Positions 23,585 to 33,599 of a stretch of 64,000 nt of DNA are shown one piece after another. The stretch's first letter is position 1. Each line of letters begins with the position of its first letter. The position numbers were made by a program, and so were the translations under genes. Origin of the DNA: Isoetes taiwanensis (lineage: Eukaryota; Streptophyta; Lycopodiopsida; Isoetales; Isoetaceae); contig JAJEKV010000001.1 of assembly GCA_021234155.1 (NCBI GenBank), forward strand, positions 24,911,189 through 24,975,188, in the 5' to 3' direction. Below the pieces are notes generated by a model. It was not told the DNA's origin. It did not search any database and saw only the letters and a list, made by a program, of their open reading frames with translations.

Positions 23585-23795
23585 AACAATTCAAAGAGAA
23601 TAAGGTACTGCTGAGAGAAGAGGAAGCGCCGATGAAACGTCGATGAAGAACTCTGCAATAAGTAGCAAACGCCCAACCTGACGAACGGCCCAAAACGCAT
23701 GCGATGCATGCATGCGACGCATGCAATGCATGCATGCTCGTCTTGAGCAAGAATGCCGATTCGCTACGCGAATCGACGACATTATCTACCATGAT
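23585..23795 (+). repeat. Direct repeat Y, diverged copy of X
   Basis: It shares TTCAAAGAGAATAAGGTAC, AGAAGAGGAAGCGCC and GCATGCATGCTCGTC with X. The inner hairpin is kept with a paired change (CGATTCG 23,757-23,763 with CGAATCG 23,769-23,775), while the outer arms no longer pair. Confidence 0.7.
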
Positions 23796-23817
23796 TTTAC
23801 CTTGATAGCTCTAATGT

Positions 23818-24530
23818 GATGAGATGTGAATCCCCTATAGGTGCAGTACTTCCTTCCACAACCATGTCATTCAAATGATGTCATCTTGTCGATAGCTTAT
23901 CTACTTGATCAGACAGATAATGCATTGGCTTTGGCGTAATTGTTTCCTCAACTACAGGTGCATTGGATGATTGGTCAACATGAGCTATCTCTGTAGCATT
24001 CACATCATATTCCAACCTCAAAGCTTTAGCCTTTGCAGCATGCTTACGTGCCAAATATCTCTTTCTACCAGACCTACTTTCATTCATGGACGTCATATAT
24101 GAGGGTTTATTGGCCACATCGACCTCCCTAGCTTGTAGCAACATCGCATGATCACCTGTTTGTTTCTGCATCGTGGAAAATAATGGAATCATAATATCAT
24201 TAACTTCTGATGTGATAAGATGTGAATCCCCCGTATATGCAACAGTTCCTTCCAAGACCATACCATTCAAATGCTGGCATCTTGTCAATGGCTCATCTAC
24301 TTGACCAGACAGACAATGCATTGGCTCTGTTATGGCTGTCCCTCCAATTGCTGGTGCGTTGGATGAGCATTCACATCATATTCTAACCTCAAGGCTCTAG
24401 CCTTTGCAGCACGCCTACGTGCCAAACGTCTCTTACGACTAGACCTACTTTCATGCACAGGCGTCAAATATGAGGGGTTATCGGCCACAGCAGGTGGCTT
24501 TTTTTGGTGAGATCTCCTCATATACGTCCC
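23818..24530 (-). pseudogene. Tandemly duplicated ORF of unknown function
   Basis: Two copies of about 0.37-0.40 kb lie in tandem. GATGTGAATCCCC occurs at 23,823 and 24,219, and GACCTACTTTCAT-type sequence at 24,071 and 24,442. Both minus-strand copies encode the basic segment ESRSGRKRYLARKHAAKAKA or ESRSSRKRRLARRRAAKARA, followed by LRLEYDVNA, preceded by a PSYMT or PSYLT motif. The Arg/Lys/Ala-rich helix could bind nucleic acid. I do not recognise the family; frames are broken between copies. It may be the tail of a retroelement gag or a domesticated fragment. Confidence 0.4.
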
Positions 24531-24879
24531 TGGTACCTGTAACCTTATAACAATTTAGGCTTTTCGCATGAAAATACACATGTAATTTATGTGTTTAAAT
24601 GATATCCATCACACTATAAGCTAGCACATCTAACTTAAAGTAGAACGATGACTCACCTAAAGTCCACAGTTCCATACAATATCCTATTCCAGGAGACAGG
24701 TTTTCTAACCCTTCAATGGGCTGCATTGGAATGTCACATTATTTACTTCTAGAAGGTGGTCGCTATGGGTGATACACATTTTTCCAACCTTGCTTTGGCC
24801 GTAGCGATGGGTCCCTAATGCCTCAAAGCCTGCTGGAAGGACAAGCAAGCTCAGTGGTTCTTATGTTGAGATGTACAGG

Positions 24880-25350
24880 CAAACAGATGCGTACAGGTAC
24901 AGACAAAGAAGGATCACAATGCACTAAAGCTGTACCTAGATGTTGCTTTCTTTCGCAAGCTCTGGGATGCAGATGCTCTGACGCACGTTAAGCTGGCACA
25001 CTATCAGCAGCAAGTCAATACTAGACTCACGAGAGGCCCACACCAGTACTTGTACACCCATTTGCCCATGAAGAAGTGCAGACTTATAGCTTCCATTCGC
25101 ATGGGTGCATATCGTCTCTGCATTGAGACAAGGCGTTGGACTCGGGAAGCACAGAATGAGAGGCTTTGTCATTGTTGCCACCAGGGCGCCATTGAATATG
25201 AATGTCATGCCCTCAGATCTGTTTCGTTACTGGTGCCTGGGCAGCCGTTGCATGAGTTATTGAATACGGCGTCCGTGGGCTTGTTGGGGTCATACCTCCA
25301 GGAGGTTATAGATGCATGGACTCAGTCGTGTCCTCCGGGACAGTGTTGAA
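24880..25350 (+). pseudogene. C-terminal remnant of a LINE-type reverse transcriptase
   Basis: An open frame without a convincing start reads KLYLDVAFFRKLW, LTRGPHQYLYTHLP, CRLIASIRMGAYRLCIETRR, WTREAQNERLCHCCHQGAIE and YECHAL. The pattern of an R-x-G-x-x-x-L-x-x-E-T-x-R-W segment followed by RxC-x-x-C and a downstream E-x-H/C is familiar from the zinc-finger tail of non-LTR retrotransposon ORF2 proteins. No polymerase domain remains upstream. Identification is by motif style only. Confidence 0.5.
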
Positions 25351-25376
25351 TTGTCCTATACAGTTGTACAGTGTAC

Positions 25377-25461
25377 CAGCATACTTGTTACTGCTAAGGT
25401 TTTTCCCTCGAAAACCCTTCGGGACGGGGATTTTTTAATCCTGACAGTAATACGCTTGCTG
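25377..25461. repeat. Hairpin element H3, third tetraloop-core unit
   Basis: Outer arms CAGCATACTTGTTACTG (25,377-25,393) and CAGTAATACGCTTGCTG (25,445-25,461) pair at 13 of 17 positions. The core reads AAGGTTTTTCCCTCGAAAAC, then CCTTCGGG, ACGGGG, a T run and AATCC. The hairpin loop is UUCG-like where H1 and H2 have GAAA. It lies just after the LINE remnant. Confidence 0.6.
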
Positions 25462-25499
25462 CTCTCTTTCTTTGGGTCCCATAGGCCAATTGGTCTCCG

Positions 25500-27690
25500 T
25501 GGACGATAAAAAATCTATTTTATTCTATTTTATTCTGATATAGTGTGATATATATTCTCTTTTCATATGCAAATAGCAAATTAGGTCCTGTAAACATGAG
25601 AGCACATAGTTTAGAAAACAAAACCATACATTATAAGAATATAATTGAAATTTAAAGAACGGTCTAGCAAAGCATGCTTAAGCGTGTTAATGTCATGCAT
25701 TGATTTCGCTAAGGAAACTACTTTCAAACATCGTTAACACAACATATATATACGTAACATATAACAAGAATAGTTTTGACATTAAACAAAACCAATGGTC
25801 TTTTCTTATAAGAAACCCTAAACTATGCATTACATGTCCAAATCATGTTGCATAAGGTATTGCACATGCAAGATAGTTTCCATGGCATCCACAAACTTAT
25901 GGAGTCTCACGTAGGTGCGTTTGTGAAAGTGTTTGTCCAGTTGCTTGACAAAATTCTCAAAGTCTAGCTCAACCTTAAACCCTAGACGTATTTCAAGTGT
26001 ACCACTCTCCATAAAAGTTCACAACCCATATCAGGTGATCAATGTGCACTTGCATTCCCAAAATCCCCAATGTAGAACTCTCTGCAATATCTTCCATTAT
26101 GCTCTTACAATTCTCTTCTTTTGCAAGGTATTGCAAATATGCATCAAAATTATCATCAACTGGCAACCAGACCCAGTGCCCATCTCTAAAGAATTATTCC
26201 ACAAATCTTAGATAAGAATCCCATGGAACATTCAAAACCACCATCTGCATGGAGGGAAGTATATTATGAGTACAAATATGATCACCAATGTCTTTATTCG
26301 AGCTATTTTGATTCTAAAAATTTGTAACATAAATCTGAGCTATTAAAGTTCTTGGTATTTTCATGCACAACCTATGTCAAAGTTCATAAAAATTATGACG
26401 AAATAATCTTGCCTTCAAAGTTCATAACATTAGTCTACTTAAATCATTAATGTTCTTAGAATTTTTATATTCTCATGATATCATCTTTAATGAAATAGTT
26501 AATTGATTGTATTAGAGATTGTTTGTGGATTTAGATGTGTAGACATTGGTTATGGTTTAGAATGTTAAATGATCCAAATTGTTGTAGATGAAGAGTAAAC
26601 TTATTAGTTAGGGCTCAGAAAGCACTTGGTTATTGCAGATCGGTTTATTTCATAAGTAATTTGGTTGGTTAGCCACCGTTAAAAAATAACAACCTTAAAT
26701 TTCAAAAAAATCGATACCCTCAAGTGCCTTAGATACCTATGGGCTAATGTCCTAGCATATTTTTTTACTCAGTCTTCAATGTCCATATCTGCAACTTCCG
26801 TCGATAGCACATCTTGATATTCGCCAGAATTGACATTATTTGCTTTTGTACTTACTTTTGTTATTGAAATTGTCTAATGACCGTATCATAACTTTGTGTT
26901 TATAAATTTCAGTAGAGAAAACAATATTTATAAGAAATGTGGGGGAAATTAATTTACCTCTAAAGACAAAAAATTGGAAAGATGATATAAAACTTATGCT
27001 CAAAATGTCATCCTTAGAAGTAGTTAAGTACATCAACAAAAAATAGGTACAGAAATGCAAAACACAAAAATCTTGTCCTGGTTCATTGGCGTACTTCAGT
27101 TCATGATGGAACTCTAAATATATATCTCCACATGATGCACATCACCAAGAGCCTAATGTTGTATTTTTTGGATGCTTCCATGATATCTTCACCATTCATT
27201 CACATTGACTAAAACAGAAGATAAGATGCTTCCGTGACTGAAACAAAACTTCTCCATTCATTCACATTGACTCACAATTCAATCACTCATAGAACTTAAA
27301 CTTCAAGTAAATTAAACTTGAAAGCATGTAAACTGGAAAGCATGAAAACAGTAATGTAAATTTGATTGTAAACTTGATTGTGAATTAGATGAAAATATGA
27401 ATGATTGTAAACTTGTTATCTTGTTGCGACAACTCAAATTAGAAACTTCTAAATTACAACTCCTCAAATTGCAACTTTAGTATATTACAACTCGGAATAT
27501 TGCAAACTCGAAACTTCAGTATTGCAACTTCAATATATTACGAAGTCAAAATATTGCAAACTCAAATTGCAATTTCAGTATATTATAACTCAAATTATTT
27601 CAGATTCATAAGTATTGAACACAAAATTTTTATAAAATTTCATAATTTCATAAGTTTTCAACACAATTTTTTTTCGGTGAAGGAGATGAG
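25500..27690. other. AT-rich 2.2 kb without a gene
   Basis: No family motif in any frame. At about 27,420-27,600 there is a degenerate tandem array built from ATTGCAACT, ATATTAC and AACTCGAA-type words, with no stable period. Confidence 0.45.
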
Positions 27691-27694
27691 TAGT

Positions 27695-27885
27695 AGATCA
27701 TTTTTGGGTTGCCCCTAGGGGGGAAAACCCTTGTTTATGTGGGTTTGTGGCATATCCTAAGTATATGCTAGAATATACTTAAAATATGCTGATGACTGCT
27801 AAAAACCCACTGTTACCTGTAAACTGGCGGTTTCGTGAGTTCTGGATGGCAGATGTTCGAACTGGATAACTGGTTGAAGGTTGAA
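27695..27885 (+). repeat. Dispersed hairpin-ended repeat, copy B
   Basis: It begins TTTTTGGGTTGCCCCTAGGG, then TTGTTTATGTGGG. A second hairpin follows (GCATATCCTAAGTATAT against ATATACTTAAAATATGC), then GACTGCTAAAAACCC and GTAAACTGGCGG. It matches copy A at 7580-7767 on the other strand. Followed by (GAAGGAA)n-like low-complexity sequence at 27,885-27,915. Confidence 0.7.
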
Positions 27886-27889
27886 GGTT

Positions 27890-30800
27890 GAAGGAAGAAG
27901 GAAGAAGGAAGAAGGCATATCGGCCATGGCAGACTGCATAATGGCATCGTCGTTTATCGGCATCAAGCTTTCTCTCTACACCAGCGTCGAGCTTTGCCTT
28001 TGCCATTTCGGCACCATTCATAGTAAGCCTAACGAATTTCTGTATGGGGGCTGGAATGGATGCGTTGTACAGAGGTGCAGAAGCAGAGCATTGGCGACAG
28101 CTCCAGTATGGTTTGTTAACCATCCTGATCCGCCATTAGAGTCCATGGCAGGCATGTTTTTTTTATATACCTGGTTTTCTTATGGTCTTTCGCCTCCCAA
28201 ATCTTAGCCTTCTTGCCGAAAAACATGGCTCCACTGGCAGAGGACCGGATTTGCGAGATACCCGAGGCCATGTTGTGGAATAAATTCTGTTTTGCCAACG
28301 GACTTGCTTATGGAGGCTTTAATTTGGCCGAAATCTTGCTACACAACAGCTTCTGAGGTATTCTCTTTTCTGTGCTGCATTTTGGTGCTTATTTCTAGGT
28401 TCTTACCATGTTCTTGATCTCTAAAACCACAGTCTTAGGCTCTAAAATCTCCTTTTGGGATTCTGAAGGAGATGGTTACTGGCTTATTAAAGACTTTCTA
28501 GAATAAGGAAGTAGAAGCTGCTCTGCTTGTATTCGGGACCGCCAAATCATTGCCTATGACCAGATGTTTGCTACTTCAACTCTCAAAAAAATGTGCTCGT
28601 TGTAAGTTTTTTGCCTGATTTGGTTAATGTGCTAGTGGTATGCCCGATCAATGCCGTAGTTGCACTGGAAATCTATTTACTGGTGTAAATATTTTGTTTC
28701 ATATTTGGCATGTTCCTGATGATGAATCATTTTTTGCTGCCATAACTAGTTTGAGTGACGCGGTGGATCTACATTAAAGTTTACGAGTTTAAAGTTCGCA
28801 TGTTTATATTTTGCAAGTTTTTCACATTTTGCATGTAGGTTCAGGGAATGCATTTTCTATGTGGCTTTTCATCTCTATCAGCTTTTCTCCCAACATTCGA
28901 AGTTGGATTATGGGGCCAAATTTTATATTATGCCTGCATAGCTTCTCTAGCTTAGATGGATGTTTTAGAAACCCTTGGTCCATCGTTCCTTCTACATCAC
29001 ATTCTTCATTTTGATGTCTTTCGTTTTGTGATTACCAATGCCCTCTACTAGACATGCTTAACAATTACAAGACATGCGGCTCCTGAGAAGGGTTGGATTA
29101 GAAGATTTTGCAGCCGGTACTAGATTGGCCAATAACTGAACATAAAGTAATGCAATGTTTTGTAGTTTGGAAGTGCAGCACTTTCTGCAAGCAGAGGACC
29201 AACTGTCGGAGATTTTTGTCAAAGATTCAAGTTTCTTATTTGTTTTGGTCTTAGCTACATCTTAAATCTGTCAGATTCGTTTGAGATTGTGGCTCCTTTG
29301 ATTACCAATTTGTTTCGATCTTAGCTACATCTTAAAACTGTCTGATTTGTTTGAGATTCTGGATCCTTTGATTACCAATTTCCAGCTGGTTTCTCTAAGC
29401 AAGATTTCGTTGCTTGCTTCATCTGTATAGAAAGTGTGGATCATGGATCGTTGGTTATGAATGTGTTGTGCCTGTGATATTTGATGTTGCAAAGACATGC
29501 CTTAAGAACGACAAGGTAAATATCTTGGTATTCTTCGCCCCGGATATAATTGCATTTGTTCAATTATTTGAAAAGTATTTGACATTAAAGTTTGACACAA
29601 CAGGCTAACTTTTTTTATCTTGAGAACCTTTGCGATTAATGTGGATCAATTGTGTGGCTATGTTTTACGGATAGCGTCGCTCTTATGCTAAGGTTGCACA
29701 TATCTTGAGTCTCTGTTTTCCCTTGCGGTCGATTTGTCTTCTTTGGGCCCCAATTTAGTGGACCGGAATTGTGCGGTTAGTGAATGTTACAAGTTCCTGC
29801 GCGTTCGTTCATGCTTGCATCATCGTATAACAAATCTGAGACCTATGCAGGCTGCTACATGCTCTTAGAGTACTTAGAAATCGAGGCTAAACGCATCCAA
29901 TAGCAGTTTGCTGAATATGTTGTAGCCGCATCCCTGGCTTCTTATGCCTTGCAAATGTATACATTGCTGCACTTTCATCTTTGCATAAGTGTGTATAACG
30001 AAGCTGAGACCTCTGCAACATGCTTTGTGCTGTTAAAGTACTTACAAAGTTTCTATAGAGTTTGCAAGAGAGTTTGCAAGAAGGCAATGAATATGTGCTA
30101 AATCTGTTCTGTGTCTTCTGCATCTGCGGGGGCAACGCTGACCTTATATGCCACAATGAAACCTAATGTCTTTGACATGTCTTTGGAACCAGAAGCTACA
30201 TTTGAATGCATGGATGTAAGTGGATGCAAGCTGTTGCCTTAGGCGTGGAGAGTGCAAGCTTCTTTTCGCTTTTTCTAAAAAGAATGGAAGCTCTTATCAA
30301 TTTGAATTACACTTTGATTATCGACACAGAATTTTGATCCTTTGTTATGACATTGGTCTTGCAGAAGCCAAAAGCGGAAGGTATATTGTTAAATGACATT
30401 GGCCACAATTTTAAATGTTGGTCAACCATTCTCATCTGCTATTTTCGTAATATATCTGGATTGGACTGAGGGTGCTCTATTTTGTCACAATCTGGGCCCC
30501 CACCCAAGAGGGAAAAAAAATGTGGTCTAGTGTGTAATGTGCATCCGAAACACAATAAATATGGTGATTCAACAAATACGTTGTGATTGGACAATAAGAG
30601 AGATGCTTGGCTATTAACTAATGCATGATAAGCTTCATAAATTTTAAGATTGGAGAGATTTGCCAGGACTTGCTTCCTGATCCCGTATTACATACGGATT
30701 GCTTCTCCTGGACAAGATGTAGCAATATTGTTCCTACTATACTATATAATCTATAATAAACTTTAAACCATTAAGCTTTGATGGATTCCAAAACTTCTTT

Positions 30801-31600
30801 TTGTATCTCAGGAATTGACCTTGTGTAATTGATACGTTGTTTTGGATGTATATTCTTGCTTGCGTGAAAGGAATATTGATATGCCAAGCTACCTAGAAAC
30901 AATGCGGTAATTCAAGTCAAAGATCCTAGAACATTTAAGAATAGAATAGCATAGAAGTATGAACATAATGGAACTTAAGCAATTTTTATAAAATTAAATG
31001 GATCCATTCAAGGAATCCATAATGAAACAATGGGATAATTTAGATCAAGTCTACTAGAACATTTAAGAAGTTTCAATAGACCAACTTGAAGAATTTGAAT
31101 AAAAAGTTTCAATAGACCAACGTGAAGAATTTGAAGGAATCTAGACATTACATACATTTTTTGTGGTTCTTACTATTTGCAAATTTAGAAGTCCTTCTTT
31201 AATTCATTAATGATTATGAATTTCATAATGAAACAATTCCCACGACATTTGGTCATTCTATTTCTGTGGGTGGAGAAGTTTTAGTAAACAATGGCGAGCC
31301 TCTGGCTGCTGGAGAATCTTCTGACTGGCCAAGGAATTAGGAGTGGACTGTGCAATGTAACATCTCAATTCCTATTGCAAGATGGTCATTGAATGGCTAT
31401 CAAGCAATGGATTTGGCTTAAACCTTCGTAACTTTGTAACTTTAATCTAGATGCATACTCCCATTTGTGTGACATGACAATTGAAATAATTGAGATGGCA
31501 TAATGTAAAACAGGATGTTAACTAAAGGCATTACTAGGTTCACCCTCTGTTGACAATAAATTAGTGGAGTTCTATGTAAATTATAAATGCATAGTATTTA
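27890..31600. other. 3.7 kb with no recognisable gene
   Basis: Intron-like T-rich DNA. A short frame from 28,226 (MAPLAEDRICEIPEAM) ends after 40 codons and is not assignable. A 70-bp tandem pair, each copy with CTTAGCTACATCTTAAA, lies at 29,241-29,380. A 35-bp tandem pair (AAGTTTCAATAGACCAAC) is at about 31,068-31,137. Confidence 0.4.
29241..29380. repeat. 70-bp tandem duplication
   Basis: Two copies start TGTTTTGGTCTTAGCTAC and TGTTTCGATCTTAGCTAC and end CCTTTGATTACCAATT. Confidence 0.75.
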
Positions 31601-31601
31601 G

Positions 31602-31655
31602 TTTTTGGGTTGCCCCTAGGGGGGCAAACCCTCGTTTATGTGGGTTTTTGAGATT
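31602..31655 (+). repeat. Dispersed hairpin-ended repeat, copy C (terminal 50 bp)
   Basis: TTTTTGGGTTGCCCCTAGGG followed by CAAACCCTCGTTTATGTGGG matches the ends of copies A and B. The downstream sequence differs, so only the terminal segment is shared. Confidence 0.65.
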
Positions 31656-32294
31656 TATTAAAATGCCCTTAATCTTACTGTATCGTGGTTTCTGCCATAG
31701 CCAAGCTTACGTTCCTCATCATCGAGCTCAATTTTATATCTTTTGCCCCTGCCAACCTCAAACTATTCCTCAAACCGACTCTTCAAGTCTTTGGCCAGAT
31801 TGTTCTCGCTTTTTTCATCCCAATTCCTCCTTGGCTAGATTTTAAATATGCCGCTTTAGTCACTATCTGTGGATTCAGAGTTTTATTCTGCATCAGGTGT
31901 ATGACTGTCTGTATGTGTTGTATGAAATTGTTTGAGGCGAAAGCCATTAACCAGTGTAGGTAATGGAGTGCCATCTAATTCTGCCAGCTTGAACGCTGGA
32001 TTGTACAACTTGAACAATTTGATAAGGACCAAGCCATCTGAACTTTAACTTCCCTGGAAAATTTATGAGGGAGTGTGTGGAGGACACTTTGCAGCAGATA
32101 CAACTGCAAAAAAGGTTCTAAGGTCAGGATACTTTTGGCCCACTCTTTTTAAGGATTGTTATGAGACTATAAAATGCTGCCATAAATGTCAAATCTTTGG
32201 TAAAAAGACTCTGCAACCAGCTGCCCTGACTGCAATAACTTCCCCTGGACCTTTCCAAATGTGGGGGCTGGATTTTATAGGCCCCATAGATCCA

Positions 32295-32302
32295 CCTTCT
32301 TC
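32295..32302. other. Target-site duplication, left
   Basis: CCTTCTTC, identical to 32,539-32,546, flanks the inserted MITE. Eight bases is the size typical of hAT-type insertion. Confidence 0.85.
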
Positions 32303-32538
32303 CCCGGGGGATTCACTTATAACAAAGGGGATATGCCATCTGCGTTCAGGGGGTAGTAAAAAACCCCCTAGTATACTGACTTATGAAAGCTATTTTAACC
32401 CCTTTAAGTATATGGTTTACCCCAAATAGTGGTTAAAAAACCCCTAGTATGGTACGTATGCCTACGTAAAATGGTAAAAAAAACCCCTCAAGTATAACTC
32501 ACATGGTTTGTACGCCCAAAACATGTGAATCCCCCGGG
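32303..32538. mobile_element. 236-bp MITE with 14-bp perfect TIRs
   Basis: The left end CCCGGGGGATTCAC and right end GTGAATCCCCCGGG (32,525-32,538) are perfect inverted repeats flanked by CCTTCTTC on both sides. The eight-base duplication suggests mobilisation by a hAT transposase. The interior carries about four degenerate copies of a GGTAAAAAACCCCTAGTAT-like unit at irregular 35-55-bp spacing. It has no coding capacity. It sits in the integrase frame, so it moved in after the retroelement. Confidence 0.85.
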
Positions 32539-32546
32539 CCTTCTTC
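32539..32546. other. Target-site duplication, right
   Basis: CCTTCTTC, the partner of 32,295-32,302. Confidence 0.85.
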
Positions 32547-33409
32547 AGCTCAACACCAATTTATATTAGTGGCCACTGATTACTTTACCAAATGGGCAGA
32601 GGCAATTCCCTTGAGAGAAGCTAATGCTCAAGCCACTGCAAGATTCCTGCATGAAAACATTTGTGCCAGGTTTGGGATTCCCTTTAAAATAGTTTCTGAC
32701 AGAGGTAGCCAGTTCATCAACCATACAATTGCACTACTACTAGCCACCTTGAAAGTCAAACATACCAAAAGTTCGTCCTATTACCCTCAGGGAAATGGCC
32801 AGGCAGAATCAACCAATAAAACTCTCAAATCCATTCTCAAGAAAACCATCCGTGTTTCAAAAAAGGATTGGCATCTGAAGCTCCATGATGCACTCTGGGC
32901 ATACAGAACCACAATCAAAATAGCTACAAAACATACCCCTTTCAGTTTGGTGTATGGGATAGAATCAGTGCTGCCTATAGAATTAGAACTTCCATCACTC
33001 AGACTGGCTTATCAAATTAATTTGGAAATGGATGAGGCTCTAAAAGAAAGATTTGTGAGATTGATGCAGCTTGAGGAGCATAGATATGAAGCAGAGAATG
33101 CAGTTATGAGGAAAAAGGCTAAAGATATTGCAGCCTTTAAAGCAGCACACAAATTACAGGGAGTCTTAAAAACAGGAGAGTTGGTGTTGAAGTGGAACAA
33201 GTCAAGGGAAGAAATAGCATCCAAATTTGAGAGTCTTTGGGAAGGACCATTTGAAGTGATAGGGACAGCTGGCAGAGATTCATATTGGCTGAAAGATATT
33301 GCTGATGGCAGAGAATTGATGAACCCTATCAACATTGTGCCCTTGCTTTGTTCAATTAAAATTTTTCTGGAAAGATGTAGTTAGAATTAGTTAGTGCATT
33401 GCTCAAAAA

Positions 33410-33410
<1 letters not shown>

Positions 33411-33446
<36 letters not shown>
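33411..33446. repeat. Poly(A) tract
   Basis: About 36 consecutive A just after the integrase remnant. Confidence 0.9.
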
Positions 33447-33450
<4 letters not shown>

Positions 33451-33468
33451 TCAGTAGGATGAAAACAA

Positions 33469-33596
33469 AAAATTAATTAAGCCTATTTTAGTTCTGCTTT
33501 GGAGTTATTGTTTGTGTGCTAATGAGATGAAAAAAAAGGGCAAAAATTAATTAAGCCTTAGTTCTGCTTTGGAGTTATTGTTTGTGTGCTAATGAG
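33469..33596. repeat. 73-bp tandem duplication
   Basis: AAAATTAATTAAGCC followed by TTAGTTCTGCTTTGGAGTTA and GTTTGTGTGCTAATGAG occurs twice in a row. Confidence 0.8.
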
Positions 33597-33599
33597 TTT

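Larger units (their letters stand above)
32065..33384 (+). pseudogene. Ty3-type retroelement integrase, split by a MITE
   Basis: The N-terminal zinc-binding segment reads GGHFAADTTAKKVL then CCHKCQIFG. The catalytic core includes WGLDFIGP (first Asp), ATDYFTKWAEAIPL, IVSDRGSQF (second Asp) and SYYPQGNGQAESTNKTL (Glu). The C-terminal region has LWEGPFEVIG, the GPF/Y-type module of Ty3 integrases, with no chromodomain after it. Integrase joins retroelement cDNA to host DNA in the nucleus. A 236-bp element (32,303-32,538) with its target duplication interrupts the frame just after the first catalytic Asp region. Reverse transcriptase and RNase H are absent upstream, so this is a 5'-truncated remnant. 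A long A run follows at 33,411. Confidence 0.85.

Noticed and set aside
22601-25461. Helitron 3' ends
   Set aside because: Two of the hairpin units end CTAA or CTAG followed by T, with a hairpin about 12 bases inside, as Helitrons do. The third unit lacks CTRR, paired arms surround all three, and no 5' TC end or Rep/helicase was seen. Kept only as an alternative.
22601-25461. Hammerhead ribozyme in the tetraloop hairpins
   Set aside because: GATGAG and CGAAA words are present, but the conserved CUGANGA and cleavage-site arrangement is not found consistently in any unit.
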